Shown: piece after piece, positions 1 to 6,816 of the stretch
How positions within the stretch are numbered: position 1 is the stretch's first letter
Layout: every line of letters begins with the position of its first letter
NCBI GenBank assembly: GCA_005779435.1
Contig: SXJH01000190.1
Location: forward strand, 1-14,102
DNA: 14,102 nucleotides
DNA from: Nitrosomonas sp.
GTDB lineage: Bacteria > Pseudomonadota > Gammaproteobacteria > Burkholderiales > Nitrosomonadaceae
Reading direction: 5' to 3'
Made by a program: the position numbers and the translations under genes
The notes under the pieces: generated by a model
What the model saw: only the letters and a program-made list of their open reading frames with translations
Databases searched by the model: none
What the model was told of the DNA's origin: nothing

Positions 1-1487
1 TGCATCCAGCCCATGGTCCATTTCATCGAAAATCCCAGGCCGCCGACATAGGTTGGGCGCGATACTGCGGGCCAGGCGGTGGATTCTTCGGCGAGTGTCA
101 GCGCACCGGGAAATTCGCTGTGCACCATGACGTTCAAGTCGCGCAGAAAATCGATGGCTTCCAGGTTCTCCCGTCCGCCGTATTTGTTCGGCAACCATTC
201 GCCCTCCTTGCGCGAGTAATTGAGATACAGCATCGAAGCGACCGCGTCGACGCGCAATCCGTCCAGGTGAAATTCGGATAGCCAGTAATGCGCGCTGGAC
301 AACAGAAACGATTTCACTTCGTTGCGCCCGTAATTGAAAATATACGTACCCCAATCCTGGTGAAATCCTAAGCGCGGGTCTTCATGCTCATACAATGCCG
401 TGCCGTCGAAACGAGCCAGCGCGAAAGCATCCTGCGGAAAATGCGCGGGCACCCAGTCCAGAATCACGCCAATTCCCGCTTGATGGCAAGCGTCGACAAA
501 AAAGCGGAAATCATCGGGCGAGCCATAGCGGCTGGTGGCGGCAAAATAACCGGTGGTCTGATAACCCCAGGATTCATCCAGCGGATGCTCGGAAATCGGC
601 ATCAGTTCGATATGCGTATAACCCATTTCAGCGACATAAGGCAGCAGGTGCCGAGCCAGCTCCCGATAGGTATAGAAACACCCGTCCGGATGCCGCTTCC
701 ATGAACCGGCGTGAACTTCAAAAATATTCACCGGCGCGTGCAGCCAGTCCCAGTTTGCGCGGCTTGCCGTCCATGCCGCATCTTGCCAGTCATAGCCGTC
801 ATCGGCGGGTGTCAATGCCGCCGTATTGGGCCGCAATTCGTACCGCATGGCATAAGGATCGGTTTTGATCAGAATCTCGCCGCTGTTGCGATTGCGGATT
901 TCAAATTTGTATATCGAATCCGGCGGCAACTCCGGGATGAATAATTCCCATACGCCGCTGGCGTAGTGCACTCTCATCGGATGAATTCTGCCGTCCCATC
1001 GATTGAAATCGCCGACGATGCTGACTCGTTCCGCATTGGGCGCCCAAACTGCGAAACGTATACCCTCCACGCCCGCATTGTTGACATTGCGAGCACCGAG
1101 CATGCGATAGGCTTGCCGCAGCTTGCCTTCATTGAACAGGTGCAAATCATGCTCCGAAATTTGCGGTGCAAAGGCGTACGGATCGTACGTTTCATAGACG
1201 CGATGTTTTTCCTTCTCTTCGATACGCAAGCGGTACGGCATTACAGGTATTGATGCGCCGCGCCACTCGAAAATCCCGTCGGCATGAATGCGTTGCATCG
1301 GCTCAAAACCGGTTGCCGTCTCGATCCATACCCGCACCCCGGAAGGCTGGAAGCTTCTCACCACCGACCGATTGCGCAACCGGTGCAGCCCCAAATATGA
1401 AAAAGGGTCATGCAGTCGCGCATGCAGCAACGCAGCTTGAAGTGAACGGGTTTCACGCGGAAGGATCATGTTCAGGGGAATCGCCAT
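1..1487 (-). CDS. glgB: 1,4-alpha-glucan branching enzyme GlgB (GH13), C-terminus cut by window edge
   Basis: GlgB cuts alpha-1,4 glucan chains and rejoins them as alpha-1,6 branches during cytoplasmic glycogen synthesis. The 495 residues visible compare with about 730 in full-length enzymes, so the end of the barrel and the C-terminal domain lie outside the window. An N-terminal extension is followed by a CBM48-like domain (around residues 135-225, FAVWAPNAERVSIVGDFNRW) and then the GH13 barrel (HAGSWKRHPDG, WGYQTTGYFA, GVILDWVPAHFP). The nucleophile Asp is in GLRVDAVASMLY (D414) and the general acid Glu in LTLAEESTAW (E467). Their 53-residue spacing equals that of the E. coli pair D405/E458. 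The start is uncertain: ATG at 1487 and an in-frame ATG at 1469 both lack a Shine-Dalgarno sequence. The gene is divergent from glgC and shares its control region. Catalytic residues are intact and the product call is firm. Confidence 0.96.
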   Translation of the reverse strand, partial: MAIPLNMILPRETRSLQAALLHARLHDPFSYLGLHRLRNRSVVRSFQPSGVRVWIETATGFEPMQRIHADGIFEWRGASIPVMPYRLRIEEKEKHRVYETYDPYAFAPQISEHDLHLFNEGKLRQAYRMLGARNVNNAGVEGIRFAVWAPNAERVSIVGDFNRWDGRIHPMRVHYASGVWELFIPELPPDSIYKFEIRNRNSGEILIKTDPYAMRYELRPNTAALTPADDGYDWQDAAWTASRANWDWLHAPVNIFEVHAGSWKRHPDGCFYTYRELARHLLPYVAEMGYTHIELMPISEHPLDESWGYQTTGYFAATSRYGSPDDFRFFVDACHQAGIGVILDWVPAHFPQDAFALARFDGTALYEHEDPRLGFHQDWGTYIFNYGRNEVKSFLLSSAHYWLSEFHLDGLRVDAVASMLYLNYSRKEGEWLPNKYGGRENLEAIDFLRDLNVMVHSEFPGALTLAEESTAWPAVSRPTYVGGLGFSMKWTMGWM

Positions 1488-1501
1488 ATATAAACCGCAA
1501 T

Positions 1502-1516
1502 CGGGATTATATCCCG
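1502..1516. promoter_or_regulatory. 15-bp palindrome in the glgB/glgC divergent region, possible operator
   Basis: CGGGAT-TAT-ATCCCG has perfect 6-bp arms around a 3-bp centre, and the glgB -10 candidate lies inside it. A dyad centred on a -10 between two divergent glycogen genes would suit a dimeric regulator. A short hairpin in RNA is also possible. No known regulator is assigned. Confidence 0.4.
1506..1511 (-). promoter_or_regulatory. Candidate sigma-70 -10 box for glgB
   Basis: The minus strand reads a perfect TATAAT here. Transcription would begin near 1499, leaving a leader of about 12 nt before ATG 1487 or about 30 nt before ATG 1469. No good -35 hexamer is seen at 16-18 bp; the closest, TTTGCC, is at about 15 bp. 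A single perfect hexamer in AT-rich DNA can arise by chance, so this is a candidate only. Confidence 0.4.
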
Positions 1517-1589
1517 CCCTTGCACCGGCAAAGGATAAATCGCCGAAGAGAAATATATGTTAAATTAATAAACTATCGCAGTTGGAAGC

Positions 1590-1595
1590 AGGAGG
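1590..1595 (+). promoter_or_regulatory. Shine-Dalgarno sequence that argues for a GTG start of glgC
   Basis: A perfect AGGAGG lies 2 nt before an ATG at 1598 but 8 nt before an in-frame GTG at 1604. A 2-nt spacer is poor for initiation and 8 nt is near the optimum. The two starts differ by only two residues. Confidence 0.6.
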
Positions 1596-1603
1596 ACATG
1601 ATT

Positions 1604-2923
1604 GTGGACAACGAAAGAAGTGTGCCTGCCGATGAATCTCAAACAGCAGACAAGATCGGCGGCCGATTGCATAATCATATCGTGCACAATACCCTTGCAT
1701 TGATCTTGGCGGGCGGACGCGGCAGCCGCTTGCATCAACTGACGGATTGGCGCGCCAAACCGGCGGTTCCTTTCGGCGGAAAATTCCGTATCGTCGACTT
1801 CCCGCTTTCCAACTGCGTCAACTCGGGTATCCGCCGCATCGGTGTGATAACGCAATATAAGGCGCAGAGCTTGATTCGCCATATTCAATACGGCTGGAGT
1901 TTTCTCGACGGGCGCTTTGAAGAATATGTCGAGTTGCTGCCTGCGCAGCAGCGGACTGTCGATGAAACCTGGTATCAGGGCACTGCGGATGCCGTGTTCC
2001 AGAATGTCGACATCTTGCGCCGCCACGATGCCAAATATGTGTTGATTCTGGGCGGCGATCATATTTACAAAATGGATTACAGCAAACTGGTTGCCGAGCA
2101 TATCGAAAGCTCAGCCGACATGACGGTGGCTTGTCTCGAAATTCCCGTGAATGAAGCCAGCGCTTTCGGCGTAATGAGTGTCGACGAAGCATGGCAAGTC
2201 ACCGGTTTTACCGAAAAACCGGCCCAACCCGCGCCGATACCGGGACAACCGGAAAAAGCCTTGATCAGCATGGGCATTTATGTGTTCAATGCGGGGTTTC
2301 TCTACGAGCAATTGATCCGGGATCATCAGACTTCGGATTCATCGCACGATTTCGGCAAGGATTTGATTCCGTATTTGGTTCCGCGTTATCGCGTATTTGC
2401 GCACCGGTTCGTGAACAGTTGCGTGAATATGGCCTCAGGCATTCCGTACTGGCGCGACGTAGGGACGATAGACGCCTATTGGGAAGCCAATATCGATCTG
2501 ACGACCGTTACCCCCCAGCTCAATCTCTACGATGCGGATTGGCCGATCTGGACTCACCAGGAACAATTTCCCCCGGCAAAATTCGTGTTTGACGATAACG
2601 ACCGCCGTGGACAAGCGCTCGATTCATTGGTATCGGGCGGATGTATCGTCAGCGGCGCAACGATCCGCCGTTCCCTGTTGTTTACCAATGTAAAAATCCG
2701 CAGTTACAGCACCGTGGAGGATTCGGTACTGTTACCTAACGTGGAAATTGGCCGCAATGCGCGATTGCGGCGCGTGGTGGTGGAAAAAGAATGCATTATC
2801 CCGGACGGACTGATCGCGGGATACGATTCCGAATCCGATCGCAAACGGTTTTATGTAACCGAAAAAGGCATCGCACTGATTACCCCGGAAATGCTGGGGC
2901 AGAAGATTCACAAGCTTTGCTGA
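1604..2923 (+). CDS. glgC: Glucose-1-phosphate adenylyltransferase (ADP-glucose pyrophosphorylase) GlgC
   Basis: GlgC makes ADP-glucose and pyrophosphate from ATP and glucose-1-phosphate, the committed step of bacterial glycogen synthesis. The protein has 439 residues from GTG 1604, or 441 from ATG 1598, close to the E. coli length of 431. The nucleotidyltransferase domain shows AGGRGSRL (residues 36-43 from the GTG), RAKPAVPFGGKFR, YQGTADAV, the metal-binding GGDHIYKMDY (D152) and the sugar-phosphate lysine in FTEKP (K205). A left-handed beta-helix C-terminal domain follows (SGGCIVSGATI, RSYSTVEDSVLLPNVEIG). The lysine in RAKPAV (K52) matches the one tied to fructose-1,6-bisphosphate activation in E. 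coli, so allosteric control by FBP is plausible. That would be notable because an FBP aldolase gene lies in the same run. An open frame continues upstream to 1166, but it overlaps glgB and does not resemble the family. It is the first gene of the plus-strand run. Confidence 0.97.
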   Translation: MDNERSVPADESQTADKIGGRLHNHIVHNTLALILAGGRGSRLHQLTDWRAKPAVPFGGKFRIVDFPLSNCVNSGIRRIGVITQYKAQSLIRHIQYGWSFLDGRFEEYVELLPAQQRTVDETWYQGTADAVFQNVDILRRHDAKYVLILGGDHIYKMDYSKLVAEHIESSADMTVACLEIPVNEASAFGVMSVDEAWQVTGFTEKPAQPAPIPGQPEKALISMGIYVFNAGFLYEQLIRDHQTSDSSHDFGKDLIPYLVPRYRVFAHRFVNSCVNMASGIPYWRDVGTIDAYWEANIDLTTVTPQLNLYDADWPIWTHQEQFPPAKFVFDDNDRRGQALDSLVSGGCIVSGATIRRSLLFTNVKIRSYSTVEDSVLLPNVEIGRNARLRRVVVEKECIIPDGLIAGYDSESDRKRFYVTEKGIALITPEMLGQKIHKLC

Positions 2924-2932
2924 CAGCCTGCC

Positions 2933-2940
2933 AAGGAGGA
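2933..2940 (+). promoter_or_regulatory. Strong Shine-Dalgarno sequence serving the 20-codon leader ORF
   Basis: AAGGAGGA sits 7 nt before the ATG at 2948. It is the strongest ribosome-binding site between glgC and the first GH57 gene. It is too far (66 nt) from the GH57 start at 3007 to serve that gene directly. Confidence 0.7.
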
Positions 2941-2947
2941 ACGCTTT

Positions 2948-3010
2948 ATGGGAACAAATCGCGTCGGCTTATTTCAAATCGATATTCAGTGCGGATTACC
3001 GTTCCAATGA
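2948..3010 (+). CDS. Putative 20-residue leader peptide, translationally coupled to the first GH57 gene
   Basis: This small ORF encodes MGTNRVGLFQIDIQCGLPFQ. It has an excellent Shine-Dalgarno at 7 nt spacing. Its TGA stop at 3008-3010 overlaps the ATG of the GH57 gene at 3007-3009 in an ATGA junction. The GH57 start itself has no convincing ribosome-binding site. This arrangement is the classic form for termination-reinitiation, in which ribosomes finishing the leader restart on the downstream gene. The peptide has no run of one amino acid that would suggest attenuation, and I recognise no homologue. The alternative is that the strong Shine-Dalgarno marks a start now out of frame through a frameshift or sequencing error. 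However, the GH57 protein already begins at its canonical N-terminus, so no extension is needed. Confidence 0.5.
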   Translation: MGTNRVGLFQIDIQCGLPFQ

Positions 3011-4710
3011 AGCAATTGAACCTTGTTTTGCTATGGCACATGCATCAACCCGATTACCGGGATTATGCAACCGGTGAATTTTTTTTGCCGTGGGTGTACT
3101 TGCATGCCATAAAAGACTATACCGATATGGCCTACCACCTGGAAGCGCACCCCCAGGTTAAGGCGGTGATCAATTTCGCGCCGGTATTGCTCGATCAGTT
3201 GGAAGATTTCGCCAAGCAATTTACCACCGGACAAATCCGTACGCCTTTGTTGCGCCTGTTAATCGCGCCCGAGCTTGAACATATCGCGCTGCAAGACCGT
3301 TTATATTTGTTCGATAGCTGTTTTCTCAGCGATCATAAAACGATGCTGCAGCCGTATCCGGCGTACAACCGCCTATTCGAGCTTTACAATACGTTCAACC
3401 GTCACAGCGAAAGCGAGTTGACTTATTTCTCCGGACAGTACTTTGCCGATCTGCTGGTGTGGTATCACCTGGCATGGATGGGCGAAAGCGTGCGCCGCAA
3501 TAACGAGTTCGTCATGCGATTGATGGCGCAATGCGAGCGTTTCAGTTATGCAGACCGGCTGCAATTGTTCAAGCTGATCGGCGAGCTGATTGAACAGTTG
3601 ATTCCGCGCTACCGCAAACTGGCCGAATCCGGTCAAATCGAATTATCCACCACGCCTCACTACCATCCGCTGGCACCGCTGCTGATCGATTTCTCGTCCG
3701 CCCGCGACAGCCAGCCCGATGTTGCGTTGCCGTCGTATCAGTGCTATCCGGGTGGGCGCGGCCGTGTGGCGTTTCATTTATCCTCGGCAATTGCCAGCCA
3801 TCAGCGGTACTTCAACGAAAAGCCTGCCGGTATCTGGCCGGCGGAAGGCGCCGTATCGACACCGTTATTAAAAATCCTGGCGGAGCAAAATGAGCGATGG
3901 ACGGCAAGCGGCGAAGGCGTTCTGATAAATAGCTTGCGCGCTTCTCAACCTGAAGTGCCCTTGCCCGATCGCAATCGGTATTTATATCGTCCATACCGGA
4001 TAGCCGGCGAAGCGGAGCAAATCGCCTGTTTTTTCCGCGACGACCGTTTATCGGACTTGATCGGCTTTGAATATGCCAGGTGGTTTGGACGCGATGCCGC
4101 CGAGAATTTTATTCAGGCATTGGAACGCATCTACCATGACACGCCGACAGCCGAGGACCCGATTGTCAGTGTCGTTCTGGATGGAGAAAATGCCTGGGAA
4201 TCCTATCCGTATAACGGTTTTTATTTTTTGGACGACCTCTACAGCTTGATCGAAAGCCATGTGTTTATCCGCACCGAGACTTACCGGAACTATCTTTCCG
4301 ATGCGAAAAATTCAAATAACATTAAGACATTGCCAATATTGGCCGCCGGTAGCTGGGTGTATGGAACGTTTTCCACTTGGATCGGCGATAAAGAAAAGAA
4401 TCGTGCTTGGGATATGCTCTGCGCAGCCAAGCATAGCTTCGATCTGGCGATGCAAGGCACCCGATTGACCGACGAAGAGAAAGAGCTGGCAAACCGTCAG
4501 CTTGCGTCTTGCGAAAGTTCGGACTGGTTCTGGTGGTTTGGCGATTACAATCCGGCGCATTCTGTCGCCAGTTTCGACCAATTGTTCAGAAAAAATCTGA
4601 TGAATCTTTACCGTTTACTGAAACTGCCAATACCTTCAACGGTATATGAACCGATCAGCAAGGGTAGCGAACAAGCGGAAACCGGCGGCACCATGCAACG
4701 GTCCTCATAA
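3007..4710 (+). CDS. Glycoside hydrolase family 57 protein, alpha-amylase/amylopullulanase type (COG1449-like)
   Basis: This is a retaining alpha-glucan hydrolase of 567 residues with no signal peptide, so probably cytoplasmic. GH57 signatures appear in order: the N-terminal LLWHMHQPDY (H11, H13), STTPHYHPLAPLL, the nucleophile region GIWPAEGAVS (E280) and the acid/base region VVLDGENAWESYP (D392). The wording of the last two is the amylase/amylopullulanase kind, unlike the 4-alpha-glucanotransferase kind seen in the next gene. As I recall, the catalytic pair of a Thermococcus amylopullulanase is E291/D394, close in position. If it can cut alpha-1,6 bonds, it could be the debranching enzyme of this cluster, since no glgX is present. 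That is inference. The start is ATG 3007, which puts the HMHQP motif at the usual distance. A GTG at 2989 is in frame but has no ribosome-binding site. The ATG overlaps the stop of the leader ORF. The gene lies 83 bp after glgC and 88 bp before the second GH57 gene. Confidence 0.9.
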   Translation: MKQLNLVLLWHMHQPDYRDYATGEFFLPWVYLHAIKDYTDMAYHLEAHPQVKAVINFAPVLLDQLEDFAKQFTTGQIRTPLLRLLIAPELEHIALQDRLYLFDSCFLSDHKTMLQPYPAYNRLFELYNTFNRHSESELTYFSGQYFADLLVWYHLAWMGESVRRNNEFVMRLMAQCERFSYADRLQLFKLIGELIEQLIPRYRKLAESGQIELSTTPHYHPLAPLLIDFSSARDSQPDVALPSYQCYPGGRGRVAFHLSSAIASHQRYFNEKPAGIWPAEGAVSTPLLKILAEQNERWTASGEGVLINSLRASQPEVPLPDRNRYLYRPYRIAGEAEQIACFFRDDRLSDLIGFEYARWFGRDAAENFIQALERIYHDTPTAEDPIVSVVLDGENAWESYPYNGFYFLDDLYSLIESHVFIRTETYRNYLSDAKNSNNIKTLPILAAGSWVYGTFSTWIGDKEKNRAWDMLCAAKHSFDLAMQGTRLTDEEKELANRQLASCESSDWFWWFGDYNPAHSVASFDQLFRKNLMNLYRLLKLPIPSTVYEPISKGSEQAETGGTMQRSS

Positions 4711-4786
4711 GAAACACCGTTTGTCCGGGTCGGATTGATTAACGATTGAAACCGGGTTTATGATTGCCCAAGCCCGTATTGATGAC

Positions 4787-4792
4787 AGGAGT
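4787..4792 (+). promoter_or_regulatory. Shine-Dalgarno sequence that decides the start of the second GH57 gene
   Basis: AGGAGT lies 6 nt before ATG 4799. The in-frame ATG at 4760 has no comparable site. The 13 extra residues it would add are not expected, because the family N-terminus begins at the later ATG. Confidence 0.65.
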
Positions 4793-4798
4793 CATTGC

Positions 4799-6805
4799 AT
4801 GCCGCAACGCGTTTCGCTACTTTTGGGCGTTCATGCGCACCAGCCCGTCGGCAATTTTCCCGAAGTGCTACGGGATGCGCATGTGCGTTGTTACCGGCCT
4901 TTCCTGCAAGCGCTCCACCGCTACCCGGATTTTCGCTTTTCCGTTCACTTCTCCGGTTGGCTGCTCGATTACTTGCTGCAACATTTCCCCGGCGATATGG
5001 AACTGCTGCACGAAATGGTTTCGCGCCGTCAAGTCGAGTTATTCGGCGCGGGCGATACCGAACCGGTGCTGGCGGTCATACCCAACCGCGACCGGATCGG
5101 GCAAATCGATGCATTTTCCAAAAAATTGGCGTCCAAATTCGGTCAACGCCCGCAAGGCGCCTGGCTGACCGAACGCGTATGGGAATCAACGGTGGTACCG
5201 GCGCTCGCGGATTGCGGCATTCGCTATACGATTGTCGACGATTATCATTTTCTCTGCACCGGTAAAACATCTGCGGAATTGAACGGTTATTTCACCACGG
5301 AAGAAGAATCCCGCACACTCGATTTATTTCCGGTTTCAGAATCGCTGCGCTACAAAATTCCCTTTTCCCCGGTCGATGATACGGTCGCTTATCTGGAATC
5401 GCTGGCTGATCGGCAGACACCCGGGATCGATCCTGCGGCAATTTATTTCGACGACATCGAGAAGTTCGGCATTTGGCCGGAAACCTACCAGTGGGTGTAC
5501 GAGCAAGGCTGGCTTGAGCAGTTTATACAAAAGGTGCTGGCTTCACCGAAAATTCGCACCCGGCACTACGGCGAATACCACGCTGGTGAAAGAACGCGCG
5601 GCATTGTGTACCTGCCGACAGTCTCTTATATCGAAATGAATGAATGGACGCTACCCGCCGCATCCGCCAACGCATATTCGGAAATTGTGCAGCAAGCCAA
5701 GTCGGGCGGTTGGTATGAGCACAAGAAAGCATTCCTGCGAGGCGGCATTTGGAAAAACTTCTTTTCGCGCTACCCCGAATCCAATTGGATGCATAAACGC
5801 ATGCTGGGATTGTCGGCACGGCTTGCCGCGCTGCCGGAACAACACCGTATTCCGCAAATGCAGCAGAGGCTCTTTGAATCCCAAGCCAACGATGCTTACT
5901 GGCATGGTCTGTTCGGCGGTTTATACCTTCCTCATCTGCGCCGTGCGGTCTACCGTGCGATGGTTGAATTGGAAGCCTTGTTGGACGCCGTTGCGCCCCG
6001 CCCTCATTTTTTTACCGAAGACACCGATTTGGATGGCGTCGACGAAGCTTATTTACAAAACGGCGTGCTGCAGGCGGTGTTGAAATTGGATCGATTCGCC
6101 AGCATTTGCGAGCTGGATGCATATCGGCTAAAGCATAATTTCGGCGATACCTTACGCTGCCAAGCTGAGCATTATTATCACAAAATCCAAACGGAAGAGC
6201 TGCGCTCATCCGATACCGCCAGTGCCGGCATTGCGTCGGCGCATGACCGGATCGGCTATAAACACGAAATCACTGCGGAGGATATCGCGGCTGACGATCA
6301 CCCGCGCGGTTTGTTCGTAGACCGGCTGGGCGGCATGTTCATCGCGTACCGGTCTTTGTCCTCGGCGCTGGAAAACAATCACTTTCAATCCGAGAACACC
6401 GAATATCCGATTCATAAACGTATCGTGCTGGATAATAACCGATTGCAAGTCGCGTATTGTTTCACGGGAAAATTAACGCAAAGATTCGGCACTGAAATTA
6501 ATCTCGCCATGCCCAGTTGCGATGGCATGGGAGGACGCTATCTATATCGAGGTAAAATTCCGGGCGGGTTTGGTCAATCGCTCGAATTGACCGGCATGAC
6601 GGAAATAGTTTTGGACGACGATACATTGGGCGGCCGCGTGGTATTAACAACCTCGCATCCGGTGACTCTGCGCACGCATCCGCATTTTTCAGTATCGCAA
6701 TCCGAAAACGGGTTTGAAAAAATCATGCAAGCGACAACCCTATTGCTGGAATGGCCCGTCACGGCGGCGGAATTGATCGTCGCTTTGACGTTTGACGCAA
6801 GGTAG
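4799..6805 (+). CDS. GH57 4-alpha-glucanotransferase/alpha-amylase with DUF1925/DUF1926-type C-terminal domains
   Basis: The enzyme probably moves maltodextrin segments between alpha-1,4 glucan chains, a disproportionating activity analogous to MalQ. The 668-residue protein (from ATG 4799) matches the size of the Thermococcus litoralis glucanotransferase. It shows LLLGVHAHQPVGNF (H12, H14), AWLTERVWES with the nucleophile Glu (E125; E123 in the T. litoralis enzyme) and YFDDIEKFGIWP with the acid/base Asp (D219; D214 there). The region after about residue 290 fits the helical DUF1925 domain. The segment from about 400 to the end (NFGDTL, HKRIVLDNN, NLAMPSCDG) fits the beta-rich DUF1926 domain. 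No signal peptide is seen. It is followed 11 bp later by glgA, which suggests co-translation and a role in glycogen handling. A strict amylase activity cannot be excluded from sequence. Its sequence motifs differ strongly from the preceding GH57, so the two are not a recent duplication. Confidence 0.9.
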   Translation: MPQRVSLLLGVHAHQPVGNFPEVLRDAHVRCYRPFLQALHRYPDFRFSVHFSGWLLDYLLQHFPGDMELLHEMVSRRQVELFGAGDTEPVLAVIPNRDRIGQIDAFSKKLASKFGQRPQGAWLTERVWESTVVPALADCGIRYTIVDDYHFLCTGKTSAELNGYFTTEEESRTLDLFPVSESLRYKIPFSPVDDTVAYLESLADRQTPGIDPAAIYFDDIEKFGIWPETYQWVYEQGWLEQFIQKVLASPKIRTRHYGEYHAGERTRGIVYLPTVSYIEMNEWTLPAASANAYSEIVQQAKSGGWYEHKKAFLRGGIWKNFFSRYPESNWMHKRMLGLSARLAALPEQHRIPQMQQRLFESQANDAYWHGLFGGLYLPHLRRAVYRAMVELEALLDAVAPRPHFFTEDTDLDGVDEAYLQNGVLQAVLKLDRFASICELDAYRLKHNFGDTLRCQAEHYYHKIQTEELRSSDTASAGIASAHDRIGYKHEITAEDIAADDHPRGLFVDRLGGMFIAYRSLSSALENNHFQSENTEYPIHKRIVLDNNRLQVAYCFTGKLTQRFGTEINLAMPSCDGMGGRYLYRGKIPGGFGQSLELTGMTEIVLDDDTLGGRVVLTTSHPVTLRTHPHFSVSQSENGFEKIMQATTLLLEWPVTAAELIVALTFDAR

Positions 6806-6816
6806 CGATATTTCAT

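Noticed and set aside
395..868. A 157-codon open frame on the plus strand
   Set aside because: It is antisense to the catalytic region of glgB and shows no recognisable domain.
1520..1570. A sigma-70 promoter for glgC
   Set aside because: TTGCAC and several AT-rich hexamers occur, but no -35/-10 pair has an acceptable 16-18 bp spacing.
1166..1597. N-terminal extension of the glgC frame
   Set aside because: It overlaps glgB and the divergent control region, does not resemble GlgC, and the Shine-Dalgarno at 1590-1595 sets the start near 1600.
1565..2101. A 178-codon open frame on the minus strand
   Set aside because: It is antisense to the nucleotidyltransferase domain of glgC and shows no recognisable domain.
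2791..3006. N-terminal extension of the first GH57 frame
   Set aside because: It overlaps the end of glgC in another frame. The GH57 domain begins at its normal position from ATG 3007.
4760..4798. Earlier ATG for the second GH57 gene
   Set aside because: It has no ribosome-binding site and adds 13 residues not expected for the family, while ATG 4799 has AGGAGT at 6 nt.
3007..6805. Tandem duplication of the GH57 gene
   Set aside because: The two proteins differ in length, catalytic-region wording, position of catalytic residues and C-terminal domains, so they are distinct subfamilies.
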